A stretch of 64,000 nt of DNA, taken from positions 1 through 64,000 of the forward strand of contig NZ_JACICD010000001.1 of NCBI RefSeq assembly GCF_014195655.1. The letters run 5' to 3'. Below are positions 16,542-25,137 of the stretch, in pieces (position 1 is the first letter of the stretch; each line of letters begins with the position of its first letter). Under the pieces are notes generated by a model. The model had not been told where the DNA came from and searched no databases. It saw nothing but the letters and a program-made list of their open reading frames with translations. Both the position numbers and the translations under genes were made by a program. This stretch comes from Ancylobacter tetraedralis. Lineage in GTDB: Bacteria; Pseudomonadota; Alphaproteobacteria; Rhizobiales; Xanthobacteraceae.

Positions 16542-17444
16542 TCAGTGGCCGGGATCGTTCGGCAGGCCGGGAAAGCGCCGGTGGCCAGTGAAAGCCTCGT
16601 AGAGGCGGATGCTGCCGGAGCGCATCCACCCCGATATGTCGGTGGTGAGGAGCTCGTCCGGCTCCTCCCGGACGATCTCGATCTCGTCGCCCAGCTTCAG
16701 CCGCAGCCAGCCGACGCGGCGCCGGCCGCGCAGGTTCGGCCGCCACTCGCCGAGCATGTCGGTGACGAAGGCAAGCGAGGGCATCCAGACATGGCGCGTC
16801 GGACCGTGCGTCTCGTCGCGCCCCTCATGGGTGTGGCCGGACAGGACAAGGCGGACGCGGCCGCTGTCGAGGTGCGGGCGGATCAGGCGGCGGGCCTGCG
16901 GATACCAGACGCCCTGGAAGATGTCGGCCTCGCCGAGGGCGTCGCGGAACACCGGCTTGTGGAAGCACAACGCCACCGGCCGTTTCCCGACCTCCGCCAT
17001 GGCGCTCTCAAGGAAGGAGGCCTGCTCCGCCTCCGCCGGCAGGCCGGAACCGCAAAGCAGGCTGTCGAGGCCGATGATGCGCCAGGCATCGATGTCGCGG
17101 GCCCAGAAATCCGGGCCGATGGTGGCGCGGTAATGGTCGATGAGCGCCTGCGAGACCGTGGTCTCACCACGCGTGTCGACCGTTTCCGGCGGCGGTGGAT
17201 TGTTGCCGACGTCATGATTGCCCGGCACCATCGCCCAAGGGCACGGCAGGCGATCGAGTTGCTCGCGGGCATAGGCGAGGTCGTCGGGATGACTCGGCGC
17301 GTTGAGCGCCATGTCGCCGCCGGCCAGCACGAGGTCGGGCGGGTTCGCCTGTACCGCCTGCAGGAAGATCTCCCAGTTGAACTGGAAGAACGGGCGCGCC
17401 CGCGACAGATGGGTGTCGGAGACGAGGACGATGGTCGAGGCCAT
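16542..17444 (-). CDS. Calcineurin-type metallophosphoesterase
   Basis: A 300-residue metallophosphoesterase. The binuclear metal motifs are all present: VLVSDTHLSRARPFF (D, H), LVLAGGDMAL (GD), MVPGNHDVG (GNHD), FHKPVFRD (H) and LVLSGHTHEGRDE (GHxH). The start is at 17444 (MASTIVLVSDTHL); the longer open frame upstream overlaps phnM and is not coding. It lies 28 bases after phnM and 33 bases before the EEP gene, so the three are cotranscribed. Such enzymes cut phosphomonoesters or diesters, including cyclic nucleotides and glycerophosphodiesters. It could supply the cyclic ribose-phosphate diesterase step normally done by PhnP, but this is a guess from context. Confidence 0.87.
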   Translation of the reverse strand: MASTIVLVSDTHLSRARPFFQFNWEIFLQAVQANPPDLVLAGGDMALNAPSHPDDLAYAREQLDRLPCPWAMVPGNHDVGNNPPPPETVDTRGETTVSQALIDHYRATIGPDFWARDIDAWRIIGLDSLLCGSGLPAEAEQASFLESAMAEVGKRPVALCFHKPVFRDALGEADIFQGVWYPQARRLIRPHLDSGRVRLVLSGHTHEGRDETHGPTRHVWMPSLAFVTDMLGEWRPNLRGRRRVGWLRLKLGDEIEIVREEPDELLTTDISGWMRSGSIRLYEAFTGHRRFPGLPNDPGH

Positions 17445-17472
17445 GAGCGTGTTCCTGATTGGAGGGGCGGGC

Positions 17473-18648
17473 TCAGAACACCCGGCGGCCCTTCGTCCAG
17501 GCGCCGCGCACAACCGGCTCGCCATCGACGACGGCGACATGGATGAGGTCCGCCCGCCGGCCGGGGACGAGGGCGCCGCGATCCGTGAGCCCGAAGGTCT
17601 CCGCCGGCCGGGCGCTGACCAGCGCCGTCGCCTCGGGAAGGGCCATGCCGCCCTCGACCAGCAGGAAGACCGCGCGTAGCAGGCTGGAGGGGATGTAGTC
17701 GGAGCACAGGATCTGTACCGCGCCGGCGACGGTGCGTTCGCGCATCGACAGGAACCCCTTGTGCGAGCGGCCGAACACCACATTCGGCGCCCCGGCGATC
17801 ACCGTCATCCCGGCTGAGCTGGCCGCGTCCATCGCTTCCGGCGTCACCGGGAACTCGGCTATGGTCATGCCGAGACCCTGCGCCTCGTCGATGTGCCAGG
17901 CGCGGGTGTCGTCATGACTGGCGCAGGCGATGCCGCGCGAGGCGAAAGCTTCCACCAGTGCCCGCCGGCGGGCGGCGAGGTTCTCCGCGCCGTCGGCATG
18001 GCTCTCGGCCTCCAGTTCGACGAGTCGCGTCTCGTCCTCGACACCGCGCGTACCCATCACGAAGCGGAAGCGGTCGCGGTCGCGCGGCGCGCTATCCTCC
18101 ATGAAGGTGCCGAAGACCAGATGGGGATCGTCGAGGAAGGGGGTGAGTACCTCGACGATATCGGTGCGCGGCACCTCGCAGCGCAGGTGCAGCCGATGGT
18201 CGGCGCGTAGGAGCCCGCGCCGGCGCGCCTTGTCGAGCCCCTCGATCATCATCGGTAGCGCCTTGAGCCGATCCGGCTTGCCCATCGCGCCTACGACGAG
18301 CGAGTCGAACACCGTGGTGATGCCAGCGGCGACGGTCAGCGCGTCATGCGCCAGCACCGCTGCCACCGGGTTCCAGAACACGCCGGGACGAGCCACGATG
18401 TGCTTTTCCAGATTGTCGGTATGGACGTCGACGAAGCCGGGCAGCAGATAGTCGCCGCCGAGATCGAGATCGAGACCGGTTTCGGTCTCCGCCCGATCCT
18501 CCGTGTCGATCGCCGCGATCCGTCCTTCCTCCACCGTGAGCGCGCCATCGACCACCGCCTCCGGCGTCACCAGGCGGGCGTTGCGGAGGGTCCAGCGCGG
18601 CGCGGTGGCGAAGGACGAGGCACGGTCTTCGATGCAAGTGTCGAGCAT
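17473..18648 (-). CDS. phnM: PhnM, ribosyl-triphosphate phosphonate diphosphatase
   Basis: A 391-residue amidohydrolase-superfamily protein, the usual PhnM length. Diagnostic segments are GFVDVHTDNLEKHIVARPGV (metal ligands), HLRCEVPRTDIVE, CASHDDTRAWHIDEA and ILCSDYIPSSLLRAVF. PhnM removes pyrophosphate from alpha-D-ribose 1-methylphosphonate 5-triphosphate, giving the 5-phosphate substrate of PhnJ. It is separated from phnGHIJKL by about 4.3 kb and read from the other strand, inside the operon binding protein, phnM, metallophosphoesterase, EEP protein. Its presence with a complete phnGHIJKL set argues for a working C-P lyase pathway. Confidence 0.95.
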   Translation of the reverse strand: MLDTCIEDRASSFATAPRWTLRNARLVTPEAVVDGALTVEEGRIAAIDTEDRAETETGLDLDLGGDYLLPGFVDVHTDNLEKHIVARPGVFWNPVAAVLAHDALTVAAGITTVFDSLVVGAMGKPDRLKALPMMIEGLDKARRRGLLRADHRLHLRCEVPRTDIVEVLTPFLDDPHLVFGTFMEDSAPRDRDRFRFVMGTRGVEDETRLVELEAESHADGAENLAARRRALVEAFASRGIACASHDDTRAWHIDEAQGLGMTIAEFPVTPEAMDAASSAGMTVIAGAPNVVFGRSHKGFLSMRERTVAGAVQILCSDYIPSSLLRAVFLLVEGGMALPEATALVSARPAETFGLTDRGALVPGRRADLIHVAVVDGEPVVRGAWTKGRRVF

Positions 18649-18684
18649 GATGCGGCAACCGGAGCGAGAGGATGTTGGGAAGAG

Positions 18685-19968
18685 TTAGCGGGCGCAGCCG
18701 GCGAGCAGCCGCCGGACCTCGTTGGCGAGGGCGGGCAGGGCTTGTGACGCGCTCTCGCGGCCAGCGGCGACCGAATTGGTCGCTTCCTGGATGACGTCGA
18801 CGATCTTGACGCCATTGGCGCCGCCCCAATTGTACCAGCCGGTACCGATGGCGAGGCTGGTGAGGCCGGGCTGGTTGTTGCGCGCCTTGACATAGATCGG
18901 GCCGAGCAGCTCCGGATCGTCGAGCGCTTTCTGGTTGCCCGGCATGTAGCCGGTATAGGTCGCCACATGCGTCGCGCTGACCGGGCCGGTGGCGAAGGTC
19001 AGGAACTCGAAGGCGGCCTTGCGCAGGGCAGGGTCGCGGGTGGTTATGGCCGCGACCGAGCCACCCGCCGGCAGCCGGCTGGCCTCGCTCGGCAGTGGAT
19101 AGGGCAGGATGCGGAAGCCGAACTTGCCGGCCGCCGCCTTCTCCATCCGGGCGATCTGCGAGGTCGAGGCGGCATAGATGCCGACCGTGCCGGCGGCGAA
19201 GGCGGCGCGCACCTGATCCTGGCTGTAGGCGGGCATGCCGAGCTTGTGAAACATCTCCAGCGTCTCGAAGGTCCATTGGCCGGGTTTCTCGTCGAAGCGC
19301 AGCCCGCAGCCATCGGGCGTGCCCATCTCGCCGCCGGCGCTGTTGACGAGCTGCTGCAGGCCCCAATTGCCGGACGCGTCATAGGCGAAGAAGAAGCCGA
19401 CATAGGTCGGGTCGAGCGCGGCGATCTTGGCGCCGACCTCGGCGAGGCCGCGCCAGTCCTTCGGCAGGGTGTCGACCGCGAGGCCGGCGCGGCGCACCAG
19501 ATCCTCGTTCACATAGAGTACCGGCATGGAAATGGCGAAGGGCAGCGCATAGACCTCGCTGCCGAGGCTGCCCATGGCGAGCATCGCGTCGCGATAGCCC
19601 ATCGCCTCCCATTCGGCTTGTGTCTTCACGAAGCCGTCGAGCGGCACGAGGAGGTCCTGGTCCTTCAGCACGCGCAGATAATTGAGGCCGGTGAAGAAGA
19701 CGTCCGGAACCTGCCCGGTGAGCGCGCCGCGCAGCACCTGCGGGGTCGCGGTGTCGTAGCTGCTGGCCGGGGTCCAGAACGAGATCCTGATATCGGGATG
19801 GGCCGCCTCGAACTCGCCGGCGATGCGTTCCAGTACCGGCTTGTAGTTGTTGGGATAGGCGTAGAACACCTGAAGCGTGGTTTGCGCCGGCGCTGCCATG
19901 GCCGATGCCGTCCCGATCAGGCCGGCGGCGATGGCGGTCAATGCCGTACGGATACCCGGAATGCGCAT
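18685..19968 (-). CDS. Extracellular solute-binding protein 1
   Basis: A 427-residue family-1 solute-binding protein. It has a signal peptide (MRIPGIRTALTAIAAGLIGTASAMA, cleavage probably after AMA). Mature parts include LQVFYAYPNNYKPVLERIAG, FEAAHPDIRISFWTP, VPDVFFTGLNYLRVLKDQDL and the C-terminal VATYTGYMPGNQKALDDPEL. It captures ligand in the periplasm for a CUT1-type permease, most likely the one at 11382-13135. It heads the operon with phnM and the two phosphoesterases. It shares a fold and the TGYMPxNxKA motif with binding proteins 2 and 3 but is clearly more distant from them than they are from each other. Confidence 0.9.
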   Translation of the reverse strand: MRIPGIRTALTAIAAGLIGTASAMAAPAQTTLQVFYAYPNNYKPVLERIAGEFEAAHPDIRISFWTPASSYDTATPQVLRGALTGQVPDVFFTGLNYLRVLKDQDLLVPLDGFVKTQAEWEAMGYRDAMLAMGSLGSEVYALPFAISMPVLYVNEDLVRRAGLAVDTLPKDWRGLAEVGAKIAALDPTYVGFFFAYDASGNWGLQQLVNSAGGEMGTPDGCGLRFDEKPGQWTFETLEMFHKLGMPAYSQDQVRAAFAAGTVGIYAASTSQIARMEKAAAGKFGFRILPYPLPSEASRLPAGGSVAAITTRDPALRKAAFEFLTFATGPVSATHVATYTGYMPGNQKALDDPELLGPIYVKARNNQPGLTSLAIGTGWYNWGGANGVKIVDVIQEATNSVAAGRESASQALPALANEVRRLLAGCAR

Positions 19969-20305
19969 GCGCTTTCTCCCCGCCCATCCTGAGCTCGCCG
20001 GTGAATGTCGGCGGCAGTGGGGTGCGCTCCGGACGTGACAATTGGGTGAAGACGCGGGCAGGCCCATGCGTATCACTGCGCGGGTGATCGGTGTTTTGTG
20101 CCCCGCGGCAGGCGTCCCTAGTCGACGCCCAAGCTCTTTGCCGTGCGGGGCGCATGTCTTCACCGGCGAAGACTTTGCGGATGATACGCACAGTCATCCC
20201 TGCTCCACAGCGAAAACGTCAAGCTACTGTCATCGCGACGATAAAACCTCCATGCGGTCGGCGTCTGTCACCGGCACGGATATGGCGCGCATCGGAGAGC
20301 TGAGG
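19969..20305. promoter_or_regulatory. Divergent promoter region with nested inverted repeats
   Basis: This gap separates the divergent binding-protein operons. CCCCGCGGCA (20101) pairs with TGCCGTGCGGGG (20139-20150) around an inner stem GGCGTC/GACGCC (20111-20116 with 20124-20129). Next to it, GTCTTCACCGGCGAAGAC (20156-20173) is a near-perfect palindrome whose left half also pairs with GGTGAAGAC at 20045-20053. The structures could be an operator for a PhnF protein or a folded 5' leader of the gene at 20306. Confidence 0.4.
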
Positions 20306-21592
20306 ATGACATCGTTGAACATGAAAGCTGTCGGCAGGGCTCTGGCGGCCGGCGCGGTGCTCGGATCGCTGTGGGCCGCTCCCAGCCAGGGCGCGGACGT
20401 CACGCTCGACATAGCCTATGCGGTTCCCCACCATCGCCAGATGTATGACCAGTCGACGGCGCTGTTCGAGGCGGCCTATCCCAGCATCAAGCTACGCTAT
20501 CTCAACCCGGCTGCCGACTACGACGCGCTGGCGCAGGATGCGCTGCGGCAGGGTATGATCGGCACGCTGCCGGACGTGATGTTCCACGGGTATGCCCGCG
20601 TGAAGCTGATGGCCGAGCGCGGCCTCGTCGTGCCGCTCGACGGCTTCCTCGCCGCTGACGGCGGGCCTGCGGCGCTCGGCTATGCGCCGGCCAGCCTCGA
20701 TGCCTGCCGCTACAAGGGCAAGCTCTACGGCATCCCCTTCACCACCTCGACGCCGATCGTCTATTTCAACGCCGATCTGGTGCGCAAGGCGGGCGGCGAT
20801 CCTGACCACCTGCCGGCGGACTGGGCCGGCATCCTCGAACTCGGCCGCAAGATCGACGCGCTGGACGGGCGGGACGGGCCGATCCAAGGCGCAGTGTTCG
20901 ACTATAAGGGCAATGGCAACTGGTCGTTCCTGTCGCTGCTCTCCAGCCTCGGCACGGCGCCGATGAATGCCGACGAGAGCAAGCTGACGCTCGACACGCC
21001 GCAGACGCTGCGGGCGCTCGAGATCCTCCACGACTTCGGAGCGGCCGGCCAGGTCGACATGACGCGCAACCAGTGGCGCCAAGCCTATGCCTCCGGCACG
21101 ATGGGCATCTTCGTCAATACCAGCAGCATCCTGACCGAATATCAGAAGCAGATCGGCGATCGCTTCGAGATCCGCACCATGCCGTTCCCGCTGGAGAGCA
21201 AGGACGGCCGCGTGCCGGTCGGCGGGGCCTGCGTGACCATGTCGGCCAAGGACCCGGAGCGCCAGAAGGCGGCGTGGAACTACCTGAAGTTCATGACCGG
21301 CCCCGAGGCGCAGACCATCGTCGTCCGGTTCACCGGCTACATGCCGAACAATGTGAAGGCGATCGAGGATCCGGCGCTGCTCGGCAACTACTACCGCGAC
21401 AACCCGCTGCAGATGACGGCGGTGAAGCAGTTGTCCGTCGCCACCGGCTGGTACTCCTTCCCCGGCGACAATGGCGTGCGCATCTCCAAGGAGATCGAGG
21501 AGGTTCTGACCAAGCTGGGAACCCTCAGCGTCACCCCGGCGGAAGCGCAGAAGCAACTGATCGAGCGGGTCTCGCCGCTGCTGCCGCAGTGA
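20306..21592 (+). CDS. Extracellular solute-binding protein 2
   Basis: A 428-residue family-1 solute-binding protein. The signal peptide runs MTSLNMKAVGRALAAGAVLG to about PSQGA. The mature protein starts DVTLDIAYAVPHHRQMYDQ and contains LPDVMFHGYARVKLMAERGL, VYFNADLVRKAGGDPDHLPADW and VRFTGYMPNNVKAIEDPALL. The start at 20306 is chosen for the adjacent GAGG and signal-peptide geometry; ATG at 20321 is possible. It pairs with the pyruvyl-transferase-family gene 9 bases downstream. A 129-bp segment (21302-21430) is identical to one in binding protein 3, pointing to gene conversion or recent duplication. Confidence 0.9.
   Translation: MTSLNMKAVGRALAAGAVLGSLWAAPSQGADVTLDIAYAVPHHRQMYDQSTALFEAAYPSIKLRYLNPAADYDALAQDALRQGMIGTLPDVMFHGYARVKLMAERGLVVPLDGFLAADGGPAALGYAPASLDACRYKGKLYGIPFTTSTPIVYFNADLVRKAGGDPDHLPADWAGILELGRKIDALDGRDGPIQGAVFDYKGNGNWSFLSLLSSLGTAPMNADESKLTLDTPQTLRALEILHDFGAAGQVDMTRNQWRQAYASGTMGIFVNTSSILTEYQKQIGDRFEIRTMPFPLESKDGRVPVGGACVTMSAKDPERQKAAWNYLKFMTGPEAQTIVVRFTGYMPNNVKAIEDPALLGNYYRDNPLQMTAVKQLSVATGWYSFPGDNGVRISKEIEEVLTKLGTLSVTPAEAQKQLIERVSPLLPQ
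21302..21430 (+). repeat. 129-bp identical inverted segment, copy in binding protein 2
   Basis: The bases coding PEAQTIVVRFTGYMP through AVKQ are identical by eye to the reverse complement of 29146-29274 in binding protein 3. Flanking sequence diverges in both directions. The two copies face each other across phnGHIJKL. Confidence 0.8.
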
Positions 21593-21601
21593 GGCCAGCT
21601 C

Positions 21602-22807
21602 GTGTCGCTTGAGACCAAACGCATCTGCTTCGGCTGGCGGCCGGGGGACACCCTGCCGCGGCCGGAGATCGCCGGGATCGCGAGCGGAGGCCTGCCGCGC
21701 CCCGCCGACCCGACCTATGGCGCGCTGGCGCGCAACTTCGCCCGCACCGGCAACAAAGGCTACATCGTCATCGGCGAGGCGACGGCGCGGCTGTTCGCAT
21801 GCGACCGGCACGCCAGCGCCTTCGTCGACCTGCCGGCGCTCGCGTGCGAGCGTGACGTCCGGGCCTCGGCAGAGGCGCTCAACCGCGCCTTCGACCTGAT
21901 CGTGTTGCCGACCGCCTATGAGATCGCGCCCGACCGGGATTTCTCGTCGCTGGTCGCGTTGCTGGAGCGCCTCGACGTCCCGGTGGTTACCTTGGGGCTC
22001 GGCATGAAGGATGGCGGGCTCAGAATGGAGGATCTCCATCCGAGCTTGCATCAACTGCTTAGCTGGCTCAATGACCATGCCGCCCTGTTCGGAGTGCGGG
22101 CCGACCGCACGGCGACCTGGCTGCATGCCAATGGTTTTCCCAGGGCTGTCGCGCTGGGCTGTCCCAGCATGCATCTTCACCCCGAGGCGATCGCACGGCT
22201 GCGGCCGCCGATGGTAGCGATGGATCGGCTGCGCCTCGCCACCGGCGGCTATGTGCTGCGCGATCTCGCCCGCGCGGCCGGGCTCAGCGCGTTGCTGGAA
22301 GGGTGTGACGCCAGCTATTTCGTGCAGGACGAGATCTTTCATTCGGTCACGTTCGCGGCCGACGACATCGTCATCGACGATGCGCGCGGCGAATTGCGCA
22401 AGGAGGCGATGGAGCGGGCGATCACGGCCTGGGGCGGCTTCGTGCCGAGCTTCGGGCGGTATCTGTATTTCGATGGGCTCGATGCCTGGCGGCAGGCCAT
22501 GGCCGGCCACGACCTGTTCGTCGGCGACCGCTTCCATGGCGGCACGGTGGCTTTGCAGGTCGGCCTTCCGACGGTGATGTTCGCCCGCGATGTGCGCGCC
22601 GACGAGTTGTCCCGCTTTTACGGCATCCCGCAGCCCGAGCTCGGCGGGGCGGGCGCGGATGATCTTGCGCCGTTGCTCGCACAGGCGCTGGGCGAGCAAT
22701 CGCTCGCCGCCTTCCGCGCCACTCACGCCCGGCGCGACGCGGCGTTCTGGCAGGCTATGGCGCGCGTCGGGCTCAATCGTGCCGGTACACGAGTGAAGCC
22801 CGCATAA
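21602..22807 (+). CDS. Polysaccharide pyruvyl transferase-family protein
   Basis: A 401-residue protein starting at a GTG (21602). The PF04230-type core is recognisable: NKGYIVIGEATARLF near residue 55, VVTLGLGMKDGGLRMEDLHP, AALFGVRADRTATWLHANGF, VALGCPSMHLHP, and the late HDLFVGDRFHGGTVALQVG then LPTVMFARD, which contains the conserved RxHG-type motif. Family members such as CsaB and WcaK transfer pyruvate from phosphoenolpyruvate to sugars in envelope polymers. The gene follows the binding-protein gene at 9 bases and precedes phnG, an odd partner for phosphonate use. It might modify a phosphorus-containing envelope glycan; the actual reaction cannot be told from sequence. Confidence 0.75.
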   Translation: MSLETKRICFGWRPGDTLPRPEIAGIASGGLPRPADPTYGALARNFARTGNKGYIVIGEATARLFACDRHASAFVDLPALACERDVRASAEALNRAFDLIVLPTAYEIAPDRDFSSLVALLERLDVPVVTLGLGMKDGGLRMEDLHPSLHQLLSWLNDHAALFGVRADRTATWLHANGFPRAVALGCPSMHLHPEAIARLRPPMVAMDRLRLATGGYVLRDLARAAGLSALLEGCDASYFVQDEIFHSVTFAADDIVIDDARGELRKEAMERAITAWGGFVPSFGRYLYFDGLDAWRQAMAGHDLFVGDRFHGGTVALQVGLPTVMFARDVRADELSRFYGIPQPELGGAGADDLAPLLAQALGEQSLAAFRATHARRDAAFWQAMARVGLNRAGTRVKPA

Positions 22808-22943
22808 AGCTCATACCAGCCTCCATCTCGTCTGCTGACCAGGCCCGCGCCCACGCCTAAAACTCCGCACCGAAGGCGACGTCTTGCGCCGTGACGCCCG
22901 TCGCCGTCCGGCGGGGCTGCACACCCCAGGGAAAGCCACCACC

Positions 22944-23447
22944 GTGTCCGACACCACGCCTCCGCCCCGCGCGATAGAGCCGCGCGAGTCCGCCTTCAAT
23001 CCCGACCGGCTCGATCGCCGCAGCTGGATCTCGACGCTGGCGCTGGCGCCGCTCACCGATCTCGATGCGCTCTGGGACGGGCTCGCCGACAAGCCGTCCT
23101 TCCTGTGGCTGAAGGCGCCGCAGCGCGGCGCCGCCATGGTGCGGGCGCGGGCCGGCGGGACGGGGCAAAAATTCAATCTCGGCGAGATGACCATCACGCG
23201 CTGCGTCGTCCAGCTTTCCACCGGCGAGGCCGGCGTCGCCTATGTGGCGGGACGCAGCTGCCGGCATGCGGCGCTGGCGGCGGTGTTCGATGCGCTGCTG
23301 CAAAGGGAAGATGAAATGGACGGGCCGATCCGCCGTGGCGTCGAACGTCTGGCGCGGGAAATTGCCAAACGCCGCCGCCGTGTCGCCAATGAGGTGGCGG
23401 CCAGCAAGGTCGACTTCGCCATGCTGGTGCAGGAAGCCGGCCGATGA
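22944..23447 (+). CDS. phnG: PhnG, C-P lyase complex subunit
   Basis: A 167-residue protein (about 150 in the family). It has the PhnG pattern LDRRSWISTLALAPL, PSFLWLKAPQRGAAMVRARAGGTGQKFNLGEMTITRC and AYVAGRSCRHAALAAVFDAL. PhnG is a core subunit of the PhnG2H2I2J2 complex and is needed with PhnI for transfer of phosphonate to the C1 of ATP ribose. The start is uncertain: GTG at 22944 is chosen over the upstream in-frame ATG at 22884, which would add 20 arginine-rich residues. First gene of phnGHIJKL; its stop overlaps phnH by 4 bases. Confidence 0.92.
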   Translation: MSDTTPPPRAIEPRESAFNPDRLDRRSWISTLALAPLTDLDALWDGLADKPSFLWLKAPQRGAAMVRARAGGTGQKFNLGEMTITRCVVQLSTGEAGVAYVAGRSCRHAALAAVFDALLQREDEMDGPIRRGVERLAREIAKRRRRVANEVAASKVDFAMLVQEAGR

Positions 23448-24037
23448 CCACAGCGTTCTCCAGTCCGGCGGCACCTCCCTCGGAGGCGGCGCAGCGCGAC
23501 CAGCGCGTATTCCGCGTCCTGCTGCGCGCGCTCTCCTATCCAGGCCGCGTCGTCCTGCTCCCCGCCCTGCCGTCGGCGCCGGCGCCGCTCTGCCCGGCGC
23601 TGGCCGGCCTGCTGCTCGGGCTTCTCGACCTCGAGGCCGGCCTGTGGCTGACGCCGGCGCTCGATTGCCCACCGATCCGCTCCTTCCTTACCTACCGCGC
23701 CGCCGTGCAGTTTGTGGCAACGCCGCGCGAGGCGGTCCTCGCCGTGGTCGACGATCCCGCCGGCCTGCCGCCGCTCGATGCGTTCCATCCCGGCGAGCCG
23801 GCCTGTCCCGAGCGCTCCACCACCGTGCTGTTGCGCGTTCCGGCGTTGGCCGGCGGGCCCGCCGTGGCCCTGCGCGGCCCCGGGATCGAGGCGACGGCCA
23901 CGGTTGCGCCACGCGTGCCCTACGGCTTCTGGGACCAGTGGGCGCGCAACCATGCGCGCTATCCGCTCGGCATCGACATCATCATGACCGACGGCGTCGG
24001 GCTGGTCGGCCTGCCGCGCAGCGTGGGGCGGGAATAG
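23444..24037 (+). CDS. phnH: PhnH, C-P lyase complex subunit
   Basis: A 197-residue protein of PhnH length and pattern: QRDQRVFRVLLRALSYPGRV near the N-terminus, FLTYRAAVQFVATPREAVLAVV and GFWDQWARNHARYPLGIDIIM, then a short C-terminal tail. PhnH is a structural core subunit with a PLP-transferase-like fold lacking the cofactor and is essential for C-P lyase activity in E. coli. It overlaps phnG by 4 bases and is followed by phnI after 2 bases. Nothing is unusual in length. Confidence 0.95.
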   Translation: MTTAFSSPAAPPSEAAQRDQRVFRVLLRALSYPGRVVLLPALPSAPAPLCPALAGLLLGLLDLEAGLWLTPALDCPPIRSFLTYRAAVQFVATPREAVLAVVDDPAGLPPLDAFHPGEPACPERSTTVLLRVPALAGGPAVALRGPGIEATATVAPRVPYGFWDQWARNHARYPLGIDIIMTDGVGLVGLPRSVGRE

Positions 24038-24039
24038 CC

Positions 24040-25137
24040 ATGTTCTCCACCGTCACCGGCGGCGAGGCCGCCATTGCCGCCGCCCATGAACTGCTCGCCC
24101 GCAAACGGCGCGGCGACTCCCGCGTCGCCGAGCTCGGCGTCGACCAGGTGCGCGAGCAGCTCTCGCTGGCCGTCGACCGGGTGATGAGCGAAGGCTCGCT
24201 CCATGATCCAACGCTGGCGGCGCTGGCCATCAAGCAGGCGCAGGGCGATCTCGGCGAGGCGATCTGCCTGCTGCGCGCCTTTCGCACCACGCTGGAGCGT
24301 TTTGGCGAGACCGAGGCGGTGGACACGCCGTCCATGCGGATCCGCCGACGTATCGCCACCACGCATAAGAGCGTGCCCGGCGGCCAGTTGCTCGGCCCGA
24401 CCTATGACTACACCCACCGCCTGCTCGACTTCGCGCTGATGGCCGAGAATGAGGACCTGCCGCCCGATCCGGCCGTCGCGGTGGCCGAGGTGGTTCCCGC
24501 GACGCTTGGGGCGCTGGAAGGCAATGCTCTCTTGGAGGCGGCGCTGGCTGCAGCGGACGATGCCGAGCCCGGCGATATCACCCGCGACACCATTACCTTC
24601 CCGAGCCGCCGCGACGTGCGGCTGCAGAACCTCGCCCGCGGCGAGGAAGGCTTCCTGCAGGGCCTCGCCTATTCGACCATGCGCGGCTTCGGCCGCAACC
24701 ATCCCTTCATCGCCGATCTGCGCCATGGCGAGGTCGAGGTGGAACTGCAGGTGCCCGAACTCGGCTTCCCGGTCTGCGTCGGCGAGATCACCCTCACCGA
24801 ATGCCAGACCGTGCATCGCTACCCCGGCGACGCGGCGCGCCCGCCGCAGCTGACGCGCGGCTATGGCCTCAGCTTCGGGCAGTGCGAGCGGCGCGCCATC
24901 GCCATGGCGCTGCTCGATCGGGCGATGCGCGCCAACGAATTCAACGAGGAGGCCGAGTTCCCCGCCCAGGACGAGGAGTTTGTGCTGGCGCATTCCGACG
25001 GGGTGGAGGCCTCGGGCCTCATCCAGCACCTCAAGCTTCCGCACTATGTCGATTTCCAGGCGGTCCAGCAGCTTCTGGAGAAGCTGCGCGCCAGCTGGCC
25101 GCCACGGCCGCAGGAGTTCCCCGATGATTCCGAATGA
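24040..25137 (+). CDS. phnI: PhnI, C-P lyase nucleosidase-like subunit
   Basis: A 365-residue protein matching PhnI: MFSTVTGGEAAIAAAHELLA at the start, FRTTLERFGETEAVDTPSMR, RRRIATTHKSVPGGQLLGPTYDYTHRLLDF, FLQGLAYSTMRGFGRNHPFI and YGLSFGQCERRAIAMALLDR. With PhnG, H and L it forms alpha-D-ribose 1-phosphonate 5-triphosphate from ATP and phosphonate. The start at 24040 follows the phnH stop by two bases. Its stop overlaps phnJ by 14 bases, so the two are translationally coupled. Confidence 0.96.
   Translation: MFSTVTGGEAAIAAAHELLARKRRGDSRVAELGVDQVREQLSLAVDRVMSEGSLHDPTLAALAIKQAQGDLGEAICLLRAFRTTLERFGETEAVDTPSMRIRRRIATTHKSVPGGQLLGPTYDYTHRLLDFALMAENEDLPPDPAVAVAEVVPATLGALEGNALLEAALAAADDAEPGDITRDTITFPSRRDVRLQNLARGEEGFLQGLAYSTMRGFGRNHPFIADLRHGEVEVELQVPELGFPVCVGEITLTECQTVHRYPGDAARPPQLTRGYGLSFGQCERRAIAMALLDRAMRANEFNEEAEFPAQDEEFVLAHSDGVEASGLIQHLKLPHYVDFQAVQQLLEKLRASWPPRPQEFPDDSE

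Noticed and set aside
20219..20245. Pho box upstream of binding protein 2
   Set aside because: CTGTCAT at about 20226 has no convincing second heptamer.
20492..22726. Minus-strand 744-codon frame
   Set aside because: Shadow of binding protein 2 and the pyruvyl-transferase gene; Arg/His/Gln-rich antisense translation typical of high-GC DNA.
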